In this document: positions 1 to 7,857 of the stretch, in pieces
Position numbering within the stretch: position 1 is the stretch's first letter
Layout: every line of letters starts with the position of its first letter
From: an uncultured Collinsella sp.
Lineage (GTDB): Bacteria > Actinomycetota > Coriobacteriia > Coriobacteriales > Coriobacteriaceae
Assembly: GCA_900556875.1 (NCBI GenBank)
Contig: USQQ01000021.1
Span: forward strand, 1-25,659
Direction of reading: 5' to 3'
Length of the DNA stretch: 25,659 nt
Made by a program: the position numbers and the translations under genes
Notes under the pieces: generated by a model
Database searches by the model: none
Told to the model about the DNA's origin: nothing
The model's input: only the letters and a program-made list of their open reading frames with translations

Positions 1-640
1 AGGGAGCGGAGCTGGGGCAGTGTGATTGTGGGATTCCATTTTACGTCTACCCATTCTTTCTCTCTGTCTTTTATATCCCTGTTTCCGGTGTTGTTTACGG
101 AAGCGCGTCCGTCATTCCGGAGTGCATTGAATTCATGCAGGATGGAGTCGCATGTAGATTTCAAAGAACTGTCCGGGTGTTTCTTTATGAAACTACTGTA
201 ATCGTCATAAGTGCGACAATCCTTGAATTCCAATTTTTGTTCTGCCGTTCTTTGGATGGAAGTATAAGTTTTGCTTCCTGCTACTATTAATGATAGAGCA
301 ATGAAAGTCATCACAAGCCATTTGGCAGATACATAAGAAGGTTTTGATAACATTTGTTTCAGGAGGTCACCCTTTATATCTTTGAATCGGGCTACTCGTG
401 AGTTACTGTAAAATACAGCTTGAAAGTCTTTTAATCCGCTAATGTCCGGTGGTAGTTGCAGGGTGGCGAAATCATAGCTTTCACTTTCCTGCGGAGCAAT
501 CGGAATGATATTTATCTGTTTGGGGTTTCTACTCCGGCGGTGTAACGCACGGCCTAATTCTATCCGGACAAAATCGATTTCTCCGGTATGGCTGATCTGC
601 TTAATTTCCGTTTCAAACTCTTCATAGGTCACGGATGGCA
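1..640 (-). CDS. Fragment of a Bacteroidota-like membrane protein with a TIR-like N-terminal part (both ends missing)
   Basis: The reverse strand stays open from about 640 to base 1 in one frame, with no start or stop, giving roughly 210 residues. Reading from the junction, the first ~95 residues hold patterns such as FVRIELGRAL, NIIPIAP and LPPDISGLKDFQAVFYS, which resemble the second half of a TIR/SEFIR-type fold. A hydrophobic segment (WLVMTFIALSLIVAG, encoded near 320-276) follows and looks like a single membrane helix. A charged, Asp/Lys-rich stretch then runs to the window edge, ending WNPTITLPQLRS. Base composition and codon use (TTA, ATA, AAA) fit Bacteroides rather than the rest of the window. 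In Bacteroidota, TIR domains are sometimes followed by a membrane helix and a sulfatase-modifying-factor-like domain. That such a domain lies beyond base 1 is only a guess. The open frame and membrane helix are seen directly; the TIR assignment is inference. Confidence 0.55.
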
Positions 641-1797
641 TCCGAACCAAAGCGGATATTGCCGGCGGCATTGCGATAGAGCTTGGGCTCGGGCTCGGCG
701 ACTTCGACCACCGCGGGCTCCTCCGCCGGCTCGGCGGTGGACTTTTCCTCGGTGGACACTTCGACCTGGGCAGTCTGGTCTTGAGCCTCGGGTGCGATAA
801 CGCCGATCAGTGTCTCGTCGGCAGAGGCACCCTCAAAACCATCGATCTGTCCATCAAAAGCCTCGTCCTGCTCGGGTACATCGTCGGGCGCCACCGGCTG
901 GCCAAACTCGTCCTCGTCGTAGGAAGGTTCCTCATATTCAATGGTATTGCCGTAATCGTTTTGTTGCTGGGCCGCGGCATACTCGGCCGCCGCGCGCGCC
1001 ATTTCCTCGGCGCGGCGCTTCTGCTCGCCAAAATAGGTATCGAATGGAATGTCATCGGGGAACTCGTTTTCGCCCTGATAGGGGGCAACGTTGTCCATGA
1101 CACCGAGCATGGCGGCAACAGAGGACTTGTTGCACACCGCGCCAGACGTGTAGGGAAGCACAAAACGGTTGGAGATGATATTGGCGGCGTTGGCCAGTGC
1201 CACAAGGGAGGCCAGAATCGCGACAACCCACAGCAGCACCTTGAGCACGCCGGGAAGCGGCAGGATACGCAGGATGGCGACAGCCGCGGGCGCGATCGTG
1301 GCGACAGGCAGGAGCTTGGCGATGAGCGCGCGATACGGAGCGTAGGGCTCGCGAGCAAGGAGCTCGGCACGGGGGGAATCATAGTGCGCCACCACGACGA
1401 CCGGGCGGTTGCGCGGAGACGCAAGCGGGCCCGAGGCCTTGTGATAGGCGATGACATTTTGGCTCACACCGGTCTTTCCCAGGCGCGAAACCACGGGATG
1501 CCCCGTGCGCTCGAGCGCGTAGAGCACGGCACCGACAATGGCCAGCAAGGTGCCGACCAAGCCGATACCGCCGCCGATGCCCATCAGCAGGGCGCCGGCA
1601 AACGCCAGAATACCGGTAACGGCAAACGCCAGCCTGCTGGGCGCGGGAGCATTAAATTCCTGCACCTCGGGGTCAAAGCCGTGGTTGCGGAAAATCTGAG
1701 CGATATCCTCGGCAGCCAGGCGCTCTTCTTCACTGCACGCCGGCGTAATGCCGGTGCTCTGCAGCAGGTGGTTAATATAGTTCTGGGTGTTCGCCAT
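622..1797 (-). CDS. M28-peptidase-like membrane protein, C-terminus lost at the junction
   Basis: The start is taken as ATG at 1797 because a GGAG ribosome site lies about 7 bases upstream; the frame runs further upstream but without support. Two hydrophobic pairs (residues ~57-95 and ~160-208) predict about four membrane helices. Between them lies VVVVAHYDSPRAELL (His138, Asp140), matching the first metal-ligand motif of M28 zinc aminopeptidases. The next conserved motif, normally GANDNASG, reads GAVCNKSS (219-226), so the Asp that bridges the two zincs is Cys222. After that comes a strongly acidic, low-complexity stretch (~235-380), and the frame then stops at 622 in foreign sequence. The later Glu-Glu and His ligands are not seen. 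It may be an inactive or regulatory M28 relative, or the rest of the catalytic domain may lie beyond the break. It is divergent from the WYL regulators. Confidence 0.6.
   Translation of the reverse strand: MANTQNYINHLLQSTGITPACSEEERLAAEDIAQIFRNHGFDPEVQEFNAPAPSRLAFAVTGILAFAGALLMGIGGGIGLVGTLLAIVGAVLYALERTGHPVVSRLGKTGVSQNVIAYHKASGPLASPRNRPVVVVAHYDSPRAELLAREPYAPYRALIAKLLPVATIAPAAVAILRILPLPGVLKVLLWVVAILASLVALANAANIISNRFVLPYTSGAVCNKSSVAAMLGVMDNVAPYQGENEFPDDIPFDTYFGEQKRRAEEMARAAAEYAAAQQQNDYGNTIEYEEPSYDEDEFGQPVAPDDVPEQDEAFDGQIDGFEGASADETLIGVIAPEAQDQTAQVEVSTEEKSTAEPAEEPAVVEVAEPEPKLYRNAAGNIRFGSDAIRDL
625..665. other. Probable chimeric junction between two genomes
   Basis: Left of this point the sequence is AT-rich and reads as a Bacteroidota-like coding frame on the reverse strand. 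Right of it the sequence is GC-rich (runs such as GCCGGCGGCATTGCG) and reads as a different reverse-strand frame, that of the peptidase-like gene. The two frames overlap out of register across about 622-660, and neither protein has a natural end here. The exact breakpoint cannot be fixed because both frames stay open over some 20-30 bases. A chimeric contig or read join is the simplest explanation; a real insertion is possible. Confidence 0.65.
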
Positions 1798-1995
1798 GTG
1801 CGCTCCACATCCATAATCCGACAAATAGGCCCAATGCATGCACATTAGAACCGTATATAGTCGAAAGTATACCCCGAGCGAGCGCAAACGACCGAATTCT
1901 GGCCATCTTAACGCCGCGAGCGGACAAGGATATAGCCTAATCTCCATATCGGACTAAAATCATGGCATCAAACGACCTTCTCATGCGAGGATTCT

Positions 1996-3018
1996 ATGAC
2001 GGCAAGCGACGCGACCGCGACAATTAAAAAGGGGGCACCCGAGCCCGGTTTCGATAAAACGGCTCAGCGCATCCTCAACCTTTTCTTTGTACTCAACAGT
2101 TCTCCCGAACCGCTGACGACCGAGCAAATCGTCCTGGATTCCGATTTGGGATACGGCTCGGGCAATATCGACTCAGACAAGCGCAAGTTCCGCCGCGATC
2201 GCGACAAGCTGCTCGAACGCGGCATCGTTATCAGGGAGGTTCGTGCTGCCGGAGCGCAGGAAACCGAGGAGAGCGCGTGGACGATCGACCGCGAGCATAC
2301 GTTTGCCGCGGGTGGTCTCATCACCGCAGACGATGCCGACATCCTGCTCAACGCCATCGACCAGACACTCGCGGCAGGCTCATCCGCCTTTGCCGCGCCG
2401 CTTGCCGACATTCGCTCCAAGATTGCCTACCTCACCGGCATGTCGACGACAGGAGAGGCACCGATCCGCCGCTCTCCCGCCGTCGATGCGGTATGGAGCG
2501 CCTTTGCCGAGCGTTGCGCGCTGCGCTTTTTGTACCAAAACGGACGCGGTGAGCAACGCGAGCGGACCGTTTGCGTCTACGGCATGTTCGAGCGCGAGGG
2601 TACGGCATACTTCTGCGGCCTCGACAATGCCACAGGCAATATCAGAACATTCCGCTGCGACCGCATCATTCGCGCCTGGAGACCTTCGAAAGCCTACGCC
2701 ATTCCTGCGGATTTCAACCTCAACGATTACTTATTCTTTGACTTCGATTTTGCCGACCGCCCACCCGTTTCAGCTACGTTCTCGTTCGCGCGTGAAGCGC
2801 AGGCCGATATGATCAGCGGTCTCACACGCGGGCGAGGTGAGCTCGCACACACCGATTCGGGATGGACCTGGACCGTTGACGTGCGCGACCTTGAAGCCGC
2901 AGCCTCGTTTTGCATGGCTCATGCCATGGATGGCATGAGGCCCGTCGCCCCCGATTCCCTCAAGCGGGCGTGGAATCACCTCATCGAAAGGACGGTGCAC
3001 GAGCATGCCCGTGCGTAA
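1996..3018 (+). CDS. WYL-domain transcriptional regulator (PafB-like, first of a pair)
   Basis: This is a 340-residue predicted DNA-binding regulator. Residues ~20-80 form a helix-turn-helix (QRILNLFFVL ... TTEQI ... KFRRDRDKLLERGI), as in DeoR-like WYL proteins. Residues ~170-235 carry the WYL-like core, with AYFCGLD in place of the Trp-Tyr-Leu signature and RTFRCDRI as the ligand-site arginine segment. The C-terminal ~90 residues resemble the WCX extension. The start ATG at 1996 follows GAGG by about 7 bases. Its end overlaps the start of the next regulator by 14 bp, so the two are probably translated together, as in the PafB-PafC pair of actinobacteria, which act as a heterodimer in the DNA-damage response. 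Whether this pair does the same is inference; no proteasome genes are in view. Confidence 0.7.
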   Translation: MTASDATATIKKGAPEPGFDKTAQRILNLFFVLNSSPEPLTTEQIVLDSDLGYGSGNIDSDKRKFRRDRDKLLERGIVIREVRAAGAQETEESAWTIDREHTFAAGGLITADDADILLNAIDQTLAAGSSAFAAPLADIRSKIAYLTGMSTTGEAPIRRSPAVDAVWSAFAERCALRFLYQNGRGEQRERTVCVYGMFEREGTAYFCGLDNATGNIRTFRCDRIIRAWRPSKAYAIPADFNLNDYLFFDFDFADRPPVSATFSFAREAQADMISGLTRGRGELAHTDSGWTWTVDVRDLEAAASFCMAHAMDGMRPVAPDSLKRAWNHLIERTVHEHARA

Positions 3019-3922
3019 ACTCACCAGCGAGCAAAGACTCTCGCGCGCCATCGACATCATGGAGGCCCTCTACGCCGCCGGCGAGAATGGCATGACACGA
3101 GACGAGCTTTGCAGCCGCTTTGATATCACGGGGGCATCGCTCGACGAGATTCTCGAGATCGTCTCGACGCTTGCGGACCGAGAATCGGGCGCACGTATTA
3201 TCTGCGAGCACCGTGGCGAGTGCGTGGTCCTCACCGGTGATGCGGGGCGCGTGCTACCGCTGCGGCTGAGTGCCGCCGAGGGCGCTGTGCTCAACCATGA
3301 ACTTGAATCATTGGGGATCGAACCCCAAGCGGCGGCTCGAATACGGCGCGCCCTTCTTCCCAAAGAGCTCGGATACAACCAGCGCGTCTTTGACACCGTC
3401 GCCCACGGATCGCACTGGCAGCAGCTGAGCTGCGCCATTCGGGACGGCGTTCGCTGCCGCATCTCGTATCGCTCGATGGATGACACACAGGCGCGCGAGC
3501 GTTTGGTTGACCCCTTGCGCATCACAACAAACGGCGACCAAACGTATCTGATTGCCTGGGATGTCGCGGTCGATGAACAGCGTACCTATCGTATGGATAA
3601 AATCGAGGGCCTGGTCTTGACCGACGACTCCGTCGTGCGCCACGCACCGGAGCCCGCGACCCTCCACGACTCCCTCGCCCAGGCGGAGCGGAGCACGAAG
3701 CTTCTCATGCCGCGCGCCTTGGCAGAGCGCCTAGACTGGCCCGGCATCATGTCGATTGAACCCAATGGGGCGGATAGCTCAACAGTGAATGTACGCTACG
3801 GCTCCGAGCGCTGGCTGTTAAGCCAGGTAATCGCAGCGGGCGGGGCCATCCGCATCTTGGATGACCCCGTCCTGTCAGAGCGTCTGTGCGATATGGCAAA
3901 ATCCCTCGTCTGTCCGCTTTAG
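3005..3922 (+). CDS. WYL-domain transcriptional regulator (PafC-like, second of a pair)
   Basis: This 305-residue protein is the partner of the gene before it, whose stop codon it overlaps. Residues ~5-60 give a winged-helix region (RLSRAIDIMEAL ... TRDELCSRFDI ... LDEILEIVSTL). The WYL core lies at ~148-205 with YLIAWD (181-186) at the signature position and RTYRMDKI (193-200) as the conserved arginine strand; these match PafC better than the first gene does. A WCX-like C-terminal segment follows (ERWLLSQVIAAGGAIRILDDP). The WYL domain is known to sense nucleic-acid or nucleotide ligands in several regulators. Its stop overlaps the stop of the convergent helicase gene by 4 bp, and no terminator separates them. 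Targets cannot be read from the sequence; DNA-damage genes such as the neighbouring dinG-like gene would be a natural first guess. Confidence 0.7.
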   Translation: MPVRKLTSEQRLSRAIDIMEALYAAGENGMTRDELCSRFDITGASLDEILEIVSTLADRESGARIICEHRGECVVLTGDAGRVLPLRLSAAEGAVLNHELESLGIEPQAAARIRRALLPKELGYNQRVFDTVAHGSHWQQLSCAIRDGVRCRISYRSMDDTQARERLVDPLRITTNGDQTYLIAWDVAVDEQRTYRMDKIEGLVLTDDSVVRHAPEPATLHDSLAQAERSTKLLMPRALAERLDWPGIMSIEPNGADSSTVNVRYGSERWLLSQVIAAGGAIRILDDPVLSERLCDMAKSLVCPL

Positions 3923-6813
3923 CGGCGCCGCTCGTGGCGCGCGCGCCACAGCTGTAGATAGTGCCCGATTTGTGCCGATTCGATGCGCTGATAGGAGCTC
4001 GTGGGCAGCGACGTTAAGAATTTCTTGCCGTAGCCCTTCGTCACAAGGCGCGGGTCGGCCAAGATGAGTACGCCACAATCGGTCGACGAGCGAATGAGGC
4101 GACCGGCCGCCTGCTTGACCTCGAGCACGGCCTCGGGCAGCGAATAGCGCGCCCAGGCGCGGTCTTCGCGCAGATTGCGCTCGCATGAGAGCGGGTCTGT
4201 GGGGCTCGAGAACGGCAGCTTGGGGATGATGACACAGCGCAGCGTCTCGCCGCTGGCGTCAAACCCTTCCCAAAAGGCCTTAAGCGCAAAGAGCGACGAG
4301 GCCGGTTCGTTGATAAAGCGATCGCGCAGGCGGCGAGGAGACGAGTTGCGCTGCTGGCAGTTGAGTTCCAGGCCCGCACGAGCCATCTTGGGCTCGACGC
4401 GATCGTACAGCTCCTCCATGTCACGCCTGTTGGTGAACAGCGTGAGCACCGAGCCGCCCATGGCAAGATGAGCGTCGACCAGCACACGCTCGAGCGCCGA
4501 AAGATAGCCTTCGCGGTCGCGCGGATCAGGAATATCCCCAGCCACGACCACGGCCATATTCGAATCGAAGTCGTAGCTCGAATCCAAGTGCAGCGACGAT
4601 GATGTCGAGGCACCGATACGATCGAGTCCGACGGCGTGGTTAAAATGCTCAAAGCTTTTGGACACCGTCATGGTCGCCGAGGCAAAGATAGCCGTGTGAA
4701 CCTCGGGCAGCCACTCGGTTGCCAAGGCCTCGCCAATGTCGATGCGCTCTGCGGTCATTGACTCTCCGCCGGCACGCAGCCTGCGATTGACCTGCAGCGA
4801 ATACACGTAGTGTTCATCGGTACCATCAATGATGAGTTTTAGGTTCTCGGCCAGCTCGTGCAGGCGGCGCGAGATATCACCCAGGTCGACAACAACCTCT
4901 GGCTTGTCGGCGGCGACGGCTTGCACCAGCGCGTCGACGCTCTTGTCAGCTTGTTCCAATGCGTCGATGCCAGTGTAGGCCGACTGTAAGAAATCATGCC
5001 AGTCGTCAGATTCGCGCAGCTCGGGGCCAATCCATAGATTGGCATTGTCATAACCCCCACGCGCACGGCGGCCGAGCTCGCGAACGCCATCGAACACGTC
5101 GGCGATTGCCATGCTCGCGCGGGCAACCGTCGACGTCGCCTTGGCAGTAAGGCCCAGATAGAGCGTAGAGCCCTCGGAGGTTGCCAAATCACGGGAAACC
5201 TGGCTTAGTGCGCCGGTGCTCGAGCCACCCAGGCGCTCGAACAGGACGCGTGATTCGTCCGCCGACACCACGCGCGCCCACTGACGGCGCGCCTCGCGCT
5301 CGATGGAATGGGCCTCGTCGATTACCCAATGACGAATCGGAGGCAAAATCCTGCCCTCGGCCGCGACGTTACGGAACAGCAGGGAATGGTTGGTGACCAC
5401 CACATCGGCATGCGCCGCACGACGGCGAGCACCGTGGACCAAACATTTATCAGGGAAAAACGGGCAGAGGCGACGAGCACACTCGCGCGAGGCCGTCGTA
5501 AAGTCGGGACGGTTGACGCTGCGCCACCGAATGCCGAGCGAGTCGAGGTCGCCATCGGCTGATTGGCAGACGTACGCCATAATGACCGCGACCGCCGTGA
5601 GCGTGTCCGCCGGATCGCGCTTGGTGGTGATCTCGACCTGGCCGCGGCTCATGCGCTCGAGCTTGCGCAGGCACGGATAGTGGTCATACCCCTTGAGAGC
5701 GCAAAATGACAGACCACCGTTCAGTTGCTCGGCAAGTTTTGGCAGCTCATGGTACATGAGCTGGTCGGCAAGATTGTTCGATTTGGTCGCAATACCAACC
5801 GTGATGTTGTTACGGCGTGCTGCCTCGGCAAAAGGCACCAGATAGGCCATCGATTTGCCGACGCCTGTGCCCGCCTCAATTACACGATGAGTGCCCGTGA
5901 CCAGCGCATCGCGGACCTCGAGCGCCATCGCGATCTGCTCATCACGCGGCTCGTAGGTGGGATACATGCGATTGACCAGGCCACCTGGCGCATAGTCTGC
6001 CTCAATCTCCTCACGACTCGGCATCTTGAGTACCGGCAGTTCATCGGCGTCCACCCGATCGTCGGCGCGATCGGCCTTGAGAACGTCAGCACGAGCGGCG
6101 CTGAGAGAGAAGATAGAACCAGGGTTCTGCCCTGCCAAGAACGAGAAGATAGGACGATAGGACCAAGGCACGTCCGGATGCATGTCGGCTAGGCGCGCCA
6201 TTAAGCCCTGAGGCAAGTCGGTGAGCGCCACGAGCAGCACGCGCCACACACCACACAGGGCGTCGACATCGGCGTTGGCGCGGTGCGACACCGAGTCGCA
6301 GCCAAACAGGTCGGCCATGAAAGACAGCTTATGCGAGGCCAGGCGCGGAAGCGCGATGCGCGACAGTGCCAGCGAATCGATCCAGATGTCGCTGACGTTG
6401 ACACCGCCCTTGACCGACTCGATAAACGAACGGTCGAAGGTGGCATTATGCGCAATCACCGGGCAGCCGCCGACAAAATCGGCGAGAGCGGCCACGGCCT
6501 CGACGGCCGATGGGGCATCCACCACATCGGCGTTTGTAATGCTCGTGAGTTCGGTAATCTCGGCGGGAATCAGCTGCTTGGGATGCACGAAGGTATCGAA
6601 CCGATCGACAACCTCGCGGCCCGAAAGGCGGGCCGCTGATATCTCGATAAGCTCGTTGTCCTGCACCGAAAGACCCGTGGTCTCGGTATCGAGGACGATA
6701 ACATCTTCCTCGATGAGACCAAACGATTGGGTTTTGGCGCGCTCGGCAAGCGTGGCATAGGAATCGATGACAAACTGCGGCGTTCCCGACGAAACAGCGT
6801 CCTCGATTAGCAT
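3919..6813 (-). CDS. dinG: DinG-type bifunctional DNA exonuclease/helicase
   Basis: The 964-residue protein has two parts. Residues ~38-200 are a DnaQ-like DEDDh 3'-5' exonuclease: DTETTGL (Asp42, Glu44), AHNATFD (His122, Asp126) and SHRANADVD (His177, Asp182). Residues ~285-960 form a superfamily 2 XPD/DinG helicase: Walker A EAGTGVGKS (313-321), DEAH (499-502) and a late QAAGRLIRS motif VI. Four cysteines (381, 445, 450, 457) have spacing like the iron-sulfur cluster of E. coli DinG, so a 4Fe-4S cluster is likely. This fused layout is that of the Bacillus-type DinG, which in B. subtilis acts as an exonuclease and lacks the cluster cysteines; here both parts look intact. The start ATG at 6813 lies inside the end of ddl, a 7-bp overlap suggesting translational coupling. 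A role in repair or R-loop removal is inferred. Confidence 0.88.
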   Translation of the reverse strand: MLIEDAVSSGTPQFVIDSYATLAERAKTQSFGLIEEDVIVLDTETTGLSVQDNELIEISAARLSGREVVDRFDTFVHPKQLIPAEITELTSITNADVVDAPSAVEAVAALADFVGGCPVIAHNATFDRSFIESVKGGVNVSDIWIDSLALSRIALPRLASHKLSFMADLFGCDSVSHRANADVDALCGVWRVLLVALTDLPQGLMARLADMHPDVPWSYRPIFSFLAGQNPGSIFSLSAARADVLKADRADDRVDADELPVLKMPSREEIEADYAPGGLVNRMYPTYEPRDEQIAMALEVRDALVTGTHRVIEAGTGVGKSMAYLVPFAEAARRNNITVGIATKSNNLADQLMYHELPKLAEQLNGGLSFCALKGYDHYPCLRKLERMSRGQVEITTKRDPADTLTAVAVIMAYVCQSADGDLDSLGIRWRSVNRPDFTTASRECARRLCPFFPDKCLVHGARRRAAHADVVVTNHSLLFRNVAAEGRILPPIRHWVIDEAHSIEREARRQWARVVSADESRVLFERLGGSSTGALSQVSRDLATSEGSTLYLGLTAKATSTVARASMAIADVFDGVRELGRRARGGYDNANLWIGPELRESDDWHDFLQSAYTGIDALEQADKSVDALVQAVAADKPEVVVDLGDISRRLHELAENLKLIIDGTDEHYVYSLQVNRRLRAGGESMTAERIDIGEALATEWLPEVHTAIFASATMTVSKSFEHFNHAVGLDRIGASTSSSLHLDSSYDFDSNMAVVVAGDIPDPRDREGYLSALERVLVDAHLAMGGSVLTLFTNRRDMEELYDRVEPKMARAGLELNCQQRNSSPRRLRDRFINEPASSLFALKAFWEGFDASGETLRCVIIPKLPFSSPTDPLSCERNLREDRAWARYSLPEAVLEVKQAAGRLIRSSTDCGVLILADPRLVTKGYGKKFLTSLPTSSYQRIESAQIGHYLQLWRARHERRR

Positions 6814-7772
6814 GCAACGCCCGCTCGACGAAGTCCCATACGAATCAGACTGTCACACACCTGCGGGAACGTCATGTCATCGGTGTGGCGAATCTCATCC
6901 GGATACAGCGATGTATCGGTCATGCCGGGAATCGTGTTGGTCTCGAGGATGACGGGGCCGTCCTCGCTCACGATAAAGTCGCTGCGCGAGATACCCAGGC
7001 AGCCGAGTGCCTTATGGGCAGCACAGGCGAGCTCCTGAGCACGAGCGTAGTTCTCGGGTGAAATCTGCGCCGGAATGCGATGGATGTCCGTAGGGTCGAC
7101 ATACTTCACGTCCAGATCGTAGAACTCGCAGTCCTCGGGCTTACGGATTTCAACAATCGGCAGGGCGCGCACGTCATCCTCGCCGTATACGCCGACGGTG
7201 ATCTCGGTACCCTCGATGCACTTCTCGACCAGCACTTTGTCGCCGTACTCAAACGCCTTGGCGATTGCCGCGGGCAGCTCGGAGGGCTCATGGACCAGGG
7301 AAATGCCATAGCTGGAACCGTTTACGGCCGGCTTCACAAAGCAGCGCTCGCCACAAACCTCGACGATATGATCGATATCGACTTCATCGCCCACCTCGAG
7401 CGCGAGGCCGGGGGCAATGGGAACGCCTGCCTTGGCGTACAGGAGCTTCGAGACCTCCTTGTCGGCACCGCAGGCGCTTGCGAGCACGCCCGAGGCCGTG
7501 TAGGGGATACCCAAGGTCTCCATGGCACCCTGCATGGCACCATCCTCACCGCCGGCGCCGTGCATAGCGATAAACGCCACGTCGAAACCACCGGTCGCCA
7601 TGGTTACCATAAAATCATCGGCAGCCGTGTCGAGCAGCTCCACCGAAGTGTAGCCGGCCTCCTTCAAGGCTGCCACGACGTTCTTTCCCGAATTGAGCGA
7701 AATCTCGCGCTCAGCGGAATGACCGCCCGCCAAGACCGCTACGTGCATGTTCTCTAGGCTTTTACCCGGCAT
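6807..7772 (-). CDS. ddl: D-alanine--D-alanine ligase
   Basis: This ATP-grasp enzyme joins two D-alanines for the peptidoglycan stem peptide in the cytoplasm. Its 321 residues are close to the usual size. Motifs seen: GGHSAEREISLNSG (16-29, substrate and dipeptide binding), the small-loop segment KPAVNGSSYGIS (147-158), FYDLDVKYVD (217-226, the omega-loop region that reads YDYEAKY in E. coli) and LETNTIPGMTDTSLYP (276-291, metal and ATP binding). The tyrosine kept at 218 argues for a true D-Ala ligase rather than a vancomycin-type D-Ala-D-Lac ligase. ATG at 7772 is chosen because GAGGAGG stands about 8 bases before it. It is first in a two-gene unit with dinG, and is divergent from rlmN across 85 bp that must hold both promoters. 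Confidence 0.93.
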   Translation of the reverse strand: MPGKSLENMHVAVLAGGHSAEREISLNSGKNVVAALKEAGYTSVELLDTAADDFMVTMATGGFDVAFIAMHGAGGEDGAMQGAMETLGIPYTASGVLASACGADKEVSKLLYAKAGVPIAPGLALEVGDEVDIDHIVEVCGERCFVKPAVNGSSYGISLVHEPSELPAAIAKAFEYGDKVLVEKCIEGTEITVGVYGEDDVRALPIVEIRKPEDCEFYDLDVKYVDPTDIHRIPAQISPENYARAQELACAAHKALGCLGISRSDFIVSEDGPVILETNTIPGMTDTSLYPDEIRHTDDMTFPQVCDSLIRMGLRRAGVAC

Positions 7773-7857
7773 GGGCAGACTCCTCCTCTATAATTTCTGC
7801 AGCTGATACCATATTGTAGCGATACCCTCTACGTTTCCCCAAAATCGAAAGGCTTCC

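Noticed and set aside
7773..7857. TATAAT-like hexamers in the ddl-rlmN gap as promoters
   Set aside because: TATAAT at 7789-7794 has no convincing -35 at the right distance, and the minus-strand TACAAT has only a weak partner. Promoters must be here, but I cannot place them.
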